From: ZC4RG42 sp036676355
GTDB lineage: Bacteria > Pseudomonadota > Gammaproteobacteria > Burkholderiales > SG8-39
Direction: 5' to 3'
DNA: 30,226 nt
Assembly (NCBI GenBank): GCA_036676355.1
Contig: JAKFDA010000011.1
Coordinates: 1 to 30,226, forward strand
Positions 14,631 through 22,235 of the stretch are shown piece by piece. The translations under genes were made by a program, and so were the position numbers. Below the pieces are notes generated by a model. That model saw nothing but the letters and a program-made list of their open reading frames with translations. It was not told the DNA's origin and did no database searches. Position 1 is the stretch's first letter. Each line of letters begins with the position of its first letter.

Positions 14631-15095
14631 GTGCCCCGCTCAGCTCAACTCACGATGCATGTGCAGTACGCGGTGCCGCGCACCGGGCTACCCGCCGCGA
14701 GAAGCGTTCGTCGCTGGGCACTTGCGGCGCTGGAGCAGACGGCCGAAGCGACTGTCCGCCTTGTGGATCGACGCGAAGGACGCACGCTCAATCGCAGTTA
14801 TCGCGGTCGCGACTATGCGACCAACGTGCTGACATTCGCTTACGGGCAGCACGACGGCACGCTGACGGGCGATATCGTGCTGTGCGCGCCAGTCGTTGCG
14901 CGTGAAGCGGCGGAGCAGCGCAAGCCGTTGCGGCTGCATTACGCGCATCTGGTGGTACACGGCATGCTGCATCTGCAAGGCTATGATCATGAACGGGCGC
15001 GCGATGCGCGCAGGATGGAAGCGAAGGAAATCGCTATCCTTGCACAACTCGGATTCGACAACCCCTACGAAGACGGATACCGGCCACGCGCATAG
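14631..15095 (+). CDS. ybeY: Endoribonuclease YbeY (rRNA maturation factor)
   Basis: YbeY is a zinc-dependent single-strand endoribonuclease involved in 16S rRNA 3'-end processing and ribosome quality control. It has 154 residues when started at the GTG at 14631, directly after the phoH stop. An ATG at 14655 is the alternative and would give 146. The zinc motif HGMLHLQGYDH supplies His110, His114 and His120. The conserved LNRSYRGRDYATNVLTF segment contains Arg55, equivalent to the catalytic Arg of E. coli YbeY. It sits between its usual partners phoH and corC. Confidence 0.95.
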   Translation: MPRSAQLTMHVQYAVPRTGLPAARSVRRWALAALEQTAEATVRLVDRREGRTLNRSYRGRDYATNVLTFAYGQHDGTLTGDIVLCAPVVAREAAEQRKPLRLHYAHLVVHGMLHLQGYDHERARDARRMEAKEIAILAQLGFDNPYEDGYRPRA

Positions 15096-15129
15096 CCGGA
15101 AGACCGGCGCGCTCCGCATCTGATCGATT

Positions 15130-15966
15130 ATGGACGAAGACCACAGTCACAAACCAAGTCTGCTCGAACGTCTCGGCGCGATGATCATGCGCGAGCCGGA
15201 GGACCGCGATCAGCTCATCGATCTGTTGCACTCCGCATACGAACGAAACCTTCTCGATGCCGACGCGCTGACGATGATCGAGGGCGCACTGCAAGTGTCG
15301 GAGATGAAGGTGCGCGACGTCATGATCCCGCGCACGCAAATGTGCGTAATCGATATCAACGACGCGCCGGAAGAATTCATCCCGCAGGTCATCGCCACTG
15401 CGCATTCGCGCTTTCCCATGATCGATCGCGATCGGGATCACGTGATCGGCATCATGTTGGCGAAGGATCTGTTGCGTTATTACGCGAACGACGATGAGTT
15501 CAACGTACGCGATATGCTGCGGCCGGTCGTGTTCGTGCCGGAATCCAAGCGCTTGAACGTGCTCCTGCGCGAATTCCGCGTCAGCCGCAACCACATGGCG
15601 ATCGTGGTGGACGAGTACGGCAGCGTGGCCGGACTCATCACGATCGAGGACGTACTCGAACAGATCGTCGGCGACATCGAGGACGAGCATGATTTCGACG
15701 AGATCGAAGACAACATCCTGCGCGAGCGCAGCGGACGTTGGCGTGTGAAAGCCCAGACCGACATTGTGGATTTCAACGAGCAGTTCGGCAGCCACTTCCC
15801 GGACGACGAGCACGACACGGTCGGTGGGCTGGTCATCAGCCTGTTCGGTCGCCTGCCCAAACGCGGCGAAAGCATTGCCGTCGACGGCTTCAAGTTCCTG
15901 GTGCAGCGCGCCGATAGCCGGCGTGTGCATACGCTGGTGGTCGAGCGCGCGCAGGAAACGACTTGA
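15130..15966 (+). CDS. corC: CorC/HlyC-type CBS-domain protein
   Basis: This cytosolic 278-residue protein has two CBS domains (about 60-185) and a C-terminal CorC_HlyC domain (about 200-270, DIVDFNEQFGSHFPDDEHDTVGG onward). The family is linked to Mg2+/Co2+ tolerance, and its regulatory domains bind adenosine nucleotides. The start of the CBS part has the typical MKVRDVMIPRTQM and VIGIMLAKDLL. The second repeat has MAIVVDEYGSVAGLITIEDVLEQIVGDIEDE. There is no membrane CNNM domain, so it is the soluble CorC form. The ATG at 15130 is 34 bases after ybeY. Its stop overlaps the TTG start of lnt. Direct ion transport is unlikely for a soluble protein; the molecular role remains inferred from the family. 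Confidence 0.93.
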   Translation: MDEDHSHKPSLLERLGAMIMREPEDRDQLIDLLHSAYERNLLDADALTMIEGALQVSEMKVRDVMIPRTQMCVIDINDAPEEFIPQVIATAHSRFPMIDRDRDHVIGIMLAKDLLRYYANDDEFNVRDMLRPVVFVPESKRLNVLLREFRVSRNHMAIVVDEYGSVAGLITIEDVLEQIVGDIEDEHDFDEIEDNILRERSGRWRVKAQTDIVDFNEQFGSHFPDDEHDTVGGLVISLFGRLPKRGESIAVDGFKFLVQRADSRRVHTLVVERAQETT

Positions 15967-17447
15967 TTCAAGGAGTACGTCGCAAGGCGCTCGTCTGTTT
16001 CATCGCCGGGGCGCTTTCGGTGGCTGGATTCGGCGACCTGCCGTTGTGGCCGTTGACTCTGCTGTGTTTCGCCGTACTGTTGTGGATCTGGTTGCACGCA
16101 GTCACGGCGCGCGAAGCGGCATGGTGCGGCTTTGCATACGGCTCGGGCAGCTTCCTGATCGGCGTCAGCTGGGTCTACGTCAGCCTGCACGATTTCGGCA
16201 TGATGCCGGCGCCGCTGGCGGCGTTCGCCACTTTGCTCTTCTGCCTCTTTCTCGCGCTGTTTCCCGCCGCAACCGGTTATATGCAGGCGCGCTTCGCGGC
16301 GCATCCGGCGGCGCGGTTAATGATGCTGGCGCCGGCCTGCTGGACGTTGACCGAGTGGTTGCGCAGCTGGTTGTTCACCGGCTTTCCCTGGCTCGCCTTC
16401 GGCTACGCGCCACTGGAAACTCCGCTATCGGGCTACGCGCCGCTGCTCGGCGTGTACGGACTGACGCTGCTGGCGACGATGGCGATGGGATGCGTCGTCT
16501 CCATGATTGCACTGCGCGGCCGCTCTGCGTTGATCGGAGCGACGTTGTTCTTCATGCTGATCGGCGGCGGTTTTGCACTCCGGCAGGCCGAATGGACACA
16601 GCCGACCGGCGCCGCGATTTCCGTCAGCCTGCTGCAGGGCAATATTCCGCAGGAACTGAAGTTCGTACCGGGGCGCTATCAGCAAACGCTCGAAACGTAC
16701 GCCCGGCTTGCGCAAGGCGCGCCCGCCAAACTGACGGTGTTGCCCGAAACCGCGATTCCGCGTTTCTTCGATCAGGTCGAAGCGGAATACTTGGAGCAAC
16801 TGCGTGCCCATGCGATGCAACAGTCGGGCGATATGCTCGTGCCTGTACCCATGCGTGATGAACACGGACGCTATTACAACGCGGTGGTGAGCCTGGGGCA
16901 GGCGCCGACGCAAAGCTACGCCAAGGTCCATCTGGTGCCGTTCGGTGAGTTCGTGCCGCCCGGTTTCGGCTGGATCGTGAACGTACTGCAGATCCCGCTC
17001 TCGGATTTTTCGCCCGGCAGCGAAACGCAGCGACCGTTGCACGTGGCAGGCGAGCGCGTTGCACTCAACGTCTGCTACGAGGACGCGTTCGGCGAAGAAA
17101 TCATTCGCCAGTTGCCGCAAGCCACTTTGCTTGTCAATGTCAGCAACGTCGCCTGGTTCGGCGATTCGCTCGCACCCGAGCAGCATTTGCGCATCGCCCG
17201 GATGCGCACGCTGGAAACCGGCCGCTACATGCTACGTGCCACCAACACCGGCATCACCGCCATCATCGACGCCGAGGGAACGGTACGGAAGCGCTTACCC
17301 GCCTTCACCGAAGGCGCGCTGACCGGCGTCGCGCAAGGCTACATCGGTGCCACGCCTTACGTGCGCTTCGGCAACTGGGCCGTGGTCGCCCTGTCGTTCG
17401 TACTGATTGCGCTGTGCGCCCTAAGCGCATGCAGACGTCGCGCCTAG
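15963..17447 (+). CDS. lnt: Apolipoprotein N-acyltransferase
   Basis: Lnt adds the third acyl chain, from phosphatidylethanolamine, to the N-terminal Cys of lipoproteins in the inner membrane, which commits them to Lol export. The lipoprotein MltA in this window would be a substrate. It has 494 residues: about six hydrophobic helices in the first 205 residues, then a periplasmic nitrilase-like domain and a final helix (about 472-489). The catalytic triad is Glu262 (LPETAIPRF), Lys321 (YAKVHLVPFGEF) and Cys371 (LNVCYEDAFG). The only sensible start is TTG at 15963, overlapping the corC stop as TTGA, the same arrangement as miaB/phoH. Confidence 0.95.
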   Translation: MIQGVRRKALVCFIAGALSVAGFGDLPLWPLTLLCFAVLLWIWLHAVTAREAAWCGFAYGSGSFLIGVSWVYVSLHDFGMMPAPLAAFATLLFCLFLALFPAATGYMQARFAAHPAARLMMLAPACWTLTEWLRSWLFTGFPWLAFGYAPLETPLSGYAPLLGVYGLTLLATMAMGCVVSMIALRGRSALIGATLFFMLIGGGFALRQAEWTQPTGAAISVSLLQGNIPQELKFVPGRYQQTLETYARLAQGAPAKLTVLPETAIPRFFDQVEAEYLEQLRAHAMQQSGDMLVPVPMRDEHGRYYNAVVSLGQAPTQSYAKVHLVPFGEFVPPGFGWIVNVLQIPLSDFSPGSETQRPLHVAGERVALNVCYEDAFGEEIIRQLPQATLLVNVSNVAWFGDSLAPEQHLRIARMRTLETGRYMLRATNTGITAIIDAEGTVRKRLPAFTEGALTGVAQGYIGATPYVRFGNWAVVALSFVLIALCALSACRRRA

Positions 17448-17547
17448 CGCAGTACGCTCCCGTATGGCGGGATCGACAAAGCGCCCGGAACCGGACCGGC
17501 AAGGTAGACTTTAGCTGCCGATCAACGCGCAAAGGAGTACCTACACC

Positions 17548-17742
17548 ATGACGGATACGGAAGTCGACTCATTGCAACAGCGCATCGACTCTTTGAAATC
17601 GGAACATCGGCGACTCGATTCACTTGTCGACCGCTTATGCACCACGCAAGTATTCGGGGATCACCGATTACAGCAACTCAAGCAACGTCGTCTGTATTTG
17701 AAAGACCGTCTGGCCTCTCTCGAGCGCCGAACGCAGTACTGA
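17548..17742 (+). CDS. DUF465 (YdcH-like) small coiled-coil protein
   Basis: This 64-residue, highly charged and almost wholly helical protein (VDSLQQRIDSLKSEHRRLD, then RLQQLKQRRLYLKDRLASLE) has the two-helix hairpin pattern of the DUF465/YdcH family. The function of that family is unknown. A strong ribosome site (AAAGGAG) lies 11 bases before the ATG. It stands about 100 bases after lnt, with hairpins behind it, so it may be its own transcription unit or the end of the lnt operon. SlyX is a similar-looking alternative, but the KxEHRRLDxLVD pattern fits DUF465 better. Confidence 0.8.
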   Translation: MTDTEVDSLQQRIDSLKSEHRRLDSLVDRLCTTQVFGDHRLQQLKQRRLYLKDRLASLERRTQY

Positions 17743-17755
17743 ATCTCCTCCCAAG

Positions 17756-17822
17756 TTCCGGCAAGTCCTACCGGAATTCACCGCCGCGCATCACGCGGCG
17801 GTGAAGGTGCTCAGACACCTTC
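17756..17822. terminator. Cluster of three hairpins between the DUF465 gene and glyQ
   Basis: Three inverted repeats follow each other: TTCCGG/CCGGAA (17756-17761 with 17771-17776), a perfect 12-bp GC-rich stem (17777-17788 with 17794-17805, loop CATCA), and a perfect 7-bp stem (17803-17809 with 17816-17822). The last two share three bases (17803-17805) and compete at the base. No T-run follows on either strand, so this is not a standard intrinsic terminator. Transcript end stabilisation or a leader structure for glyQ are both possible. Confidence 0.45.
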
Positions 17823-17847
17823 ATCCTTCGCCAACGTCCAAAGCAAG

Positions 17848-17853
17848 TAGAAT
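17848..17853 (+). promoter_or_regulatory. -10-like box for glyQ
   Basis: TAGAAT followed by CGC lies 39 bases before the glyQ ATG and just after the hairpin cluster. A -35 hexamer is not evident. If used, transcription starts near 17860 and the hairpins stay outside the mRNA. Confidence 0.45.
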
Positions 17854-17892
17854 CGCTGCTTTGATTTTCCGGCGCCTCATGCGGCCGCCGCC

Positions 17893-18786
17893 ATGCGAAC
17901 CTTTCAAGATTTGATTCTTGCCCTGCAAGGGTACTGGGCCAGGCAGGGATGCACGCTGCTGCAGCCCTACGACCTGGAAGTCGGTGCAGGCACCTTCCAT
18001 ACCGCAACTTTTTTGCGCGCCATCGGTCCCGAGCCCTGGAGCGCTGCCTACGTACAGCCGTCGCGCCGACCGAAGGACGGTCGCTATGGCGACAATCCGA
18101 ACCGGCTGCAGCATTACTATCAGTTCCAGGTCGTGCTCAAGCCATCGCCGGACAACATCCAGGATTTGTATCTCGACAGTCTGCGCACCATCGGCGTGGA
18201 TATGGCGCGGCACGATATCCGTTTCGTCGAGGATGACTGGGAATCGCCGACACTGGGCGCATGGGGACTCGGCTGGGAAGTGTGGCTCGACGGCATGGAA
18301 GTCACCCAGTTCACCTACTTCCAGGAAATCGGTTCACTTCCGTGCAAACCGGTGCTGGGCGAAATCACTTACGGGCTCGAGCGTCTGGCGATGTATTTGC
18401 AGGGCGTGGAAAACGTATACGACCTGGTGTGGGCCGAGGGCCGCAACGGCCCGGTAACGTATCGCGACGTGTACCACCAGAACGAAGTGGAACAGTCGAA
18501 ATACAACTTCGAAGAAGCGAATGTGCCGTGGTTGCTAAAACTGTTCGGCGAATTCGAAGCGGAAGCCAAGCGCCTCATCGATGCCGGCTTGCCGTTACCC
18601 GGCTATGAAATGGTCATGAAGTGCTCCCATACATTCAACCTGCTCGATGCACGCGGCGCGATCTCGGTGACCGAGCGCGCGGCGTACATCGGGCGGGTGC
18701 GCGCCCTGGCCCGTCAGGTGGCGCAGGCTTACTACGAATCGCGCGAGCGCCTGGGCTTCCCGATGCTGAGGAACACGGATGAATAA
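17893..18786 (+). CDS. glyQ: Glycine--tRNA ligase alpha subunit
   Basis: This is the catalytic subunit of the bacterial (alpha-beta)2 glycyl-tRNA synthetase, which activates glycine and charges tRNA-Gly with GlyS. It has 297 residues, normal for GlyQ. Family signatures are FQDLILALQGYWARQGC at the N-terminus, QPYDLEVGAGTFHTATFLRA, AYVQPSRRPKDGRYGDNPNR, GWEVWLDGMEVTQFTYFQ and GEITYGLERLAMYLQ (class II core). The ATG at 17893 is the first in frame. An ATG 14 bases earlier is out of frame. No clear Shine-Dalgarno sequence is present. The stop overlaps glyS by 8 bases. Confidence 0.97.
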   Translation: MRTFQDLILALQGYWARQGCTLLQPYDLEVGAGTFHTATFLRAIGPEPWSAAYVQPSRRPKDGRYGDNPNRLQHYYQFQVVLKPSPDNIQDLYLDSLRTIGVDMARHDIRFVEDDWESPTLGAWGLGWEVWLDGMEVTQFTYFQEIGSLPCKPVLGEITYGLERLAMYLQGVENVYDLVWAEGRNGPVTYRDVYHQNEVEQSKYNFEEANVPWLLKLFGEFEAEAKRLIDAGLPLPGYEMVMKCSHTFNLLDARGAISVTERAAYIGRVRALARQVAQAYYESRERLGFPMLRNTDE

Positions 18787-20851
18787 GGCGCCACTGCTGA
18801 TTGAACTGCTCACCGAGGAATTGCCGCCCAAGGCGCTGCGCCAACTGGGATACGCCTTCGCCGACGCACTGGTAGGCGATCTGCGCGCGCAGGGTTTTGC
18901 GTTGGCCGACGGTCGCTACACGGTCTACGCTTCACCACGACGCCTGGCTGTATTGGTCGATGACGTTGAAGCGAAAGCGCCGGATCGTGAAGTGCTGGCC
19001 AAGGGTCCGTCGGTCAAGGTCGGCCTCGATGCGAACGGCAAACCGACACCCGCGCTGCTCGGCTTCGCCAAAAAGCAGGGCGCCAGCCTCGATGTCCTCG
19101 AACGCATGCGCGACGGCAAAAACGAGGTCTTTGCCTACCGTAAAACCGAACGCGGCAATAGCCTGACCGCCGCGATAGGCGTGCTGACCGAGTCGGCCTC
19201 GAAACATCTCCCGATTCCGAAGATGATGCGCTGGGGCGATGGCGATGCCGAATTCGTGCGGCCGGTGCGCGGCGTAATCGCGCTGCACGGCAGCACGGTC
19301 CTACCGGCGCGCGTCATGGGACTCGACGCCGGCCGCGTGACGCGAGGCCATCGTTTCCTGAGCGCGGGCGGTCCGATCACGATCGCAAGCGCCAATCGCT
19401 ACGAAGCGACTCTGGAGCATGAAGGCAAGGTGATCGCCAGTTTCGATCGCCGCCTCGCGTCGATCCGGGAAGCGCTTGCCGCCGCGGCCGGTTCCGCGAC
19501 CATCGCGGCCGACGATGCGTTGTATGCGGAAGTCGCCGCACTGGTCGAGTATCCCGTCGTCTACGAAGGTCGCTTTGAAGAAAGCTTTCTCGACGTGCCG
19601 CAGGAGTGCCTGATGCTCACCATGCGGCAGAATCAAAAATATTTTCCCTTGCTCGGCCCGGACAACAAGCTGCTGAATCGCTTTCTGCTGGTCTCCAACA
19701 TGCAGGCGGCCGACGCCGGCGAAATCGTGCAGGGTAACGAACGGGTGCTGCGCGCGCGACTCTCCGACGCGCAATTCTTTTACCAACAGGATCGCAAGCG
19801 TCGCCTCGAATCGCTTGTTCCGCAGCTCGCCCATGTCGTTTATCACAACAAGCTCGGCAGTCAGTTGCAGCGCGTTGAACGCATCGAAGCGCTGGCGCGC
19901 CAAATCGCACAACAGCTGAAAGCCGATCAATCGCTTGCCGCGCGTGCGGCGCACCTGGCCAAAGCCGATCTTCTCACCGGCATGGTGGGCGAGTTCCCCG
20001 AGTTGCAGGGCGTCATGGGTCAGTATTACGCGTTGCACGACGGCGAGCCGGCCGAGGTTGCGACCGCGATCGAAGCGCACTACCGCCCGCGCTTTTCCGG
20101 TGACGCGTTGCCCGAAACGGCGATCGCGGACAGCGTCGCGCTGGCCGACAAGCTCGACACGCTGGTCGGCATCTGGGGGATCGGACTTGCGCCGACCGGC
20201 GACAAGGATCCCTTTGCGCTGCGCCGCGCCGCGCTCGGCGTGCTGCGCATCCTGGTCGAACACGAACTGCCGCTCGACCTCGTCGCAATGCTGACTCTGA
20301 CGCAGCGTCAACTCCCGGGTAAAGCGGTCGCGCCAAGCGTGATTGGCGAAGTCCATGCATTCATGCTCGACCGTTTGCGCTCGTATTTGCGCGAACAGGG
20401 ATTTGCCGTCGATGAGATCGAAGCGGTTGTGGCGGAACAGCCACGACGCATCGACCGCATCGTCAAACGGCTCGAGGCGGTGCACGCGTTCCGTCGTCTG
20501 CCCGAAGCGGACAGTCTGGCCGCAGCGAGCAAGCGCATTCGCAATATCCTCAGGAAAGCGGACGAGGTGCGGCACGAGCTGACGCCCGATCTGTTGCACG
20601 ATGCGGCCGAGCGCGCGCTGTACGACACCCTGCTGACGCTCACGCCGCAAATCGATGCGCACCTGCAGGCGCAGCGCTACACCGAAGCGTTGACGACTCT
20701 GGCGGGCGCACGCACCGCGGTCGATCGCTTCTTCGACGAAGTCATGGTTATGACGGACGACGCGCAACTGCGCAACAACCGGCTCGCGCTGCTGGCCGCG
20801 CTCGACGCACTGATGAATCGCGTTGCAGACATTTCCAAACTCGCGGCGTAG
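18779..20851 (+). CDS. glyS: Glycine--tRNA ligase beta subunit
   Basis: This is the tRNA-binding partner of GlyQ, needed for recognition and charging of tRNA-Gly. It has 690 residues, the usual size. It opens with LLIELLTEELPPKALRQLG, typical of GlyS, and contains LVEYPVVYEGRFEESFLDVPQECLMLTMRQNQKYFP, then GIWGIGLAPTGDKDPFALRRAALG. It ends in an anticodon-binding DALR-like helical domain (about 585-690) with FFDEVMVMTDD. The ATG at 18779 lies inside the last codons of glyQ, giving an 8-base overlap and likely coupled translation at equal amounts. gmhB follows after about 60 bases. Confidence 0.97.
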   Translation: MNKAPLLIELLTEELPPKALRQLGYAFADALVGDLRAQGFALADGRYTVYASPRRLAVLVDDVEAKAPDREVLAKGPSVKVGLDANGKPTPALLGFAKKQGASLDVLERMRDGKNEVFAYRKTERGNSLTAAIGVLTESASKHLPIPKMMRWGDGDAEFVRPVRGVIALHGSTVLPARVMGLDAGRVTRGHRFLSAGGPITIASANRYEATLEHEGKVIASFDRRLASIREALAAAAGSATIAADDALYAEVAALVEYPVVYEGRFEESFLDVPQECLMLTMRQNQKYFPLLGPDNKLLNRFLLVSNMQAADAGEIVQGNERVLRARLSDAQFFYQQDRKRRLESLVPQLAHVVYHNKLGSQLQRVERIEALARQIAQQLKADQSLAARAAHLAKADLLTGMVGEFPELQGVMGQYYALHDGEPAEVATAIEAHYRPRFSGDALPETAIADSVALADKLDTLVGIWGIGLAPTGDKDPFALRRAALGVLRILVEHELPLDLVAMLTLTQRQLPGKAVAPSVIGEVHAFMLDRLRSYLREQGFAVDEIEAVVAEQPRRIDRIVKRLEAVHAFRRLPEADSLAAASKRIRNILRKADEVRHELTPDLLHDAAERALYDTLLTLTPQIDAHLQAQRYTEALTTLAGARTAVDRFFDEVMVMTDDAQLRNNRLALLAALDALMNRVADISKLAA

Positions 20852-20872
20852 CCGGCCATGAAAAGGCACGCG

Positions 20873-20878
20873 TAAAAT
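20873..20878 (+). promoter_or_regulatory. -10-like box at the start of gmhB
   Basis: TAAAAT followed by GGC, of the same type as the other boxes in this window. It overlaps the upstream candidate ATG (20877) of gmhB. If it is a promoter, only the ATG at 20913 can be used on that transcript. Confidence 0.35.
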
Positions 20879-20912
20879 GGCGCCGCAAATAACAGCCAGC
20901 GCCCTACACGGC

Positions 20913-21443
20913 ATGAAGCTCGTTATCCTGGATCGCGACGGCGTTATCAATTACGACAGCCCGCAATTCATCAAAAGCCCGGACGAATGGAAGCCGATTC
21001 CCGGCAGCCTGGAGGCGATCGCGCGCTTTACGCAGGGCGGGTATCGCGTCGCGGTGGCGACCAATCAGTCCGGCATCGGACGCGGCTTGTTCGACATGAC
21101 AACTTTGAATGCGATACACGACAAGATGCACAAACTCGTCAATCAGGCCGGTGGGCGGATCGATGCGATCTTCTACTGCCCCGCGAGCGCGGATTCGGAT
21201 TCGGCCTGCCGCAAGCCGAACCCGGGCATGTTGATCGAGATCGGCGAGCGTCTTAAAGCTTCGCTGGAAGGCGTTCCCGCGGTCGGCGATTCGCTGCGCG
21301 ACCTGCAGGCTGCGGCGGCCGTGAAAGCTCAACCAATCCTCGTGCTGACGGGCAAAGGCAGCAAGACGCAACATGAAAGCCTGCCGCCCGGCACACTTAT
21401 TTATCCCGACCTCGCCGCCGTCGCGCGCGAACTGATCCCATGA
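20913..21443 (+). CDS. gmhB: D-glycero-beta-D-manno-heptose-1,7-bisphosphate 7-phosphatase (GmhB-type HAD), zinc loop degenerate
   Basis: This 176-residue HAD phosphatase of the GmhB type removes the 7-phosphate in ADP-heptose synthesis for the LPS inner core. Motif I is ILDRDGVIN (nucleophile Asp7, acid/base Asp9). VATNQSGIGRG and CRKPNPGML are family signatures, and GDSLRDL is motif IV. The zinc loop, normally Cys-x-His ... Cys-x-Cys before RKP, reads CPASADSDSACRKP here. One cysteine at each end remains, while the histidine and one cysteine are gone. I chose the ATG at 20913 because homologues start MKLVILDRDGVIN and a TAAAAT box overlaps the earlier ATG at 20877. That earlier start would add 12 residues. 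The stop overlaps plsC as ATGA. Confidence 0.85.
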   Translation: MKLVILDRDGVINYDSPQFIKSPDEWKPIPGSLEAIARFTQGGYRVAVATNQSGIGRGLFDMTTLNAIHDKMHKLVNQAGGRIDAIFYCPASADSDSACRKPNPGMLIEIGERLKASLEGVPAVGDSLRDLQAAAAVKAQPILVLTGKGSKTQHESLPPGTLIYPDLAAVARELIP

Positions 21444-22210
21444 TTTTTCTTCGCTCGGCGCTGTACCAGCTCCTTCTGTTCGCGATTGTCATTCCCTACA
21501 GTTTTCTGGTGGTCGCCATGGCGCCGTTTCCGCGCCGGACGCGGCATCGTGTCATCGCCGCATGGCCGGCCTTCGCTGCCTGGCTCGCGCAATACATTCT
21601 CGGCATCCGCTACGAAGTGCGCGGCCGGGAAAACATTCCGAGCGAACCGGTGGTCATTCTTTCCAAGCATCAATCCGCCTGGGAAACGCTGGCGTACAGC
21701 GCCATCTTTCCGCCGCACGTGTACGTGATGAAACGAGAACTGCTGTGGCTGCCGTTCCTCGGCTGGGGGCTGGCATTGATGAGTCCCATTGCCATCAACC
21801 GCGGCAATCGCAAGGCCGCGATGGCACGCATGATCACACTCGGCGGCGAACGGCTGAAACAGGGCTTCTCCATCATGGTGTACCCCGAAGGCACTCGTAT
21901 CCCGGTCGGACAGCGCGGCACCTATCGCCACGGCGGCGCCGTGCTTGCATGCAACAACGGCGCGCGCGTCCTGCCGGTCGCACACAATGCCGGTTTGCTA
22001 TGGCCGAAGAATTCATTTGCCAAGCACCCAGGCAAAGTCACCGTGGTGATCGGTCCACCCGTTGAAACAGCCGGCCGCAAGCCGGACGAAGTCATGCGTC
22101 AGGTGGAGACGTGGATCGAAAACGAAGTACAACAATTGGTCGAGGCCGCGCAGCGCGCGACCGACGCCACACAAGCCACGCTCGACGCCGACCATGCGGC
22201 GAAATCCTGA
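21440..22210 (+). CDS. plsC: 1-acyl-sn-glycerol-3-phosphate acyltransferase
   Basis: This inner-membrane acyltransferase makes phosphatidic acid from lysophosphatidic acid. It has 256 residues. An N-terminal hydrophobic helix (about 6-28) is followed by acyltransferase motif I KHQSAWET, which is HX4E (His77, Glu82) rather than the commoner HX4D. Motif II region SPIAINRGNRKAA and motif III VYPEGTR (148-153) are present, then a charged, Ala-rich tail. The ATG at 21440 overlaps the gmhB stop (ATGA). It is probably co-transcribed with glyQS-gmhB. Other PlsC-fold enzymes, such as lysophospholipid or ornithine-lipid acyltransferases, are possible, but phosphatidic acid synthesis is most likely. Confidence 0.88.
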   Translation: MIFLRSALYQLLLFAIVIPYSFLVVAMAPFPRRTRHRVIAAWPAFAAWLAQYILGIRYEVRGRENIPSEPVVILSKHQSAWETLAYSAIFPPHVYVMKRELLWLPFLGWGLALMSPIAINRGNRKAAMARMITLGGERLKQGFSIMVYPEGTRIPVGQRGTYRHGGAVLACNNGARVLPVAHNAGLLWPKNSFAKHPGKVTVVIGPPVETAGRKPDEVMRQVETWIENEVQQLVEAAQRATDATQATLDADHAAKS

Positions 22211-22235
22211 ACGGCCCTACTGTTTCGCTTCAACC

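Noticed and set aside
17743..17892. T-box or glycine riboswitch before glyQ
   Set aside because: No T-box specifier or antiterminator sequence and no glycine aptamer pattern. The hairpins are simple perfect palindromes.
19301..20950. 549-codon minus-strand frame
   Set aside because: Lies wholly antisense to glyS (and a little beyond) and has no recognisable domain.
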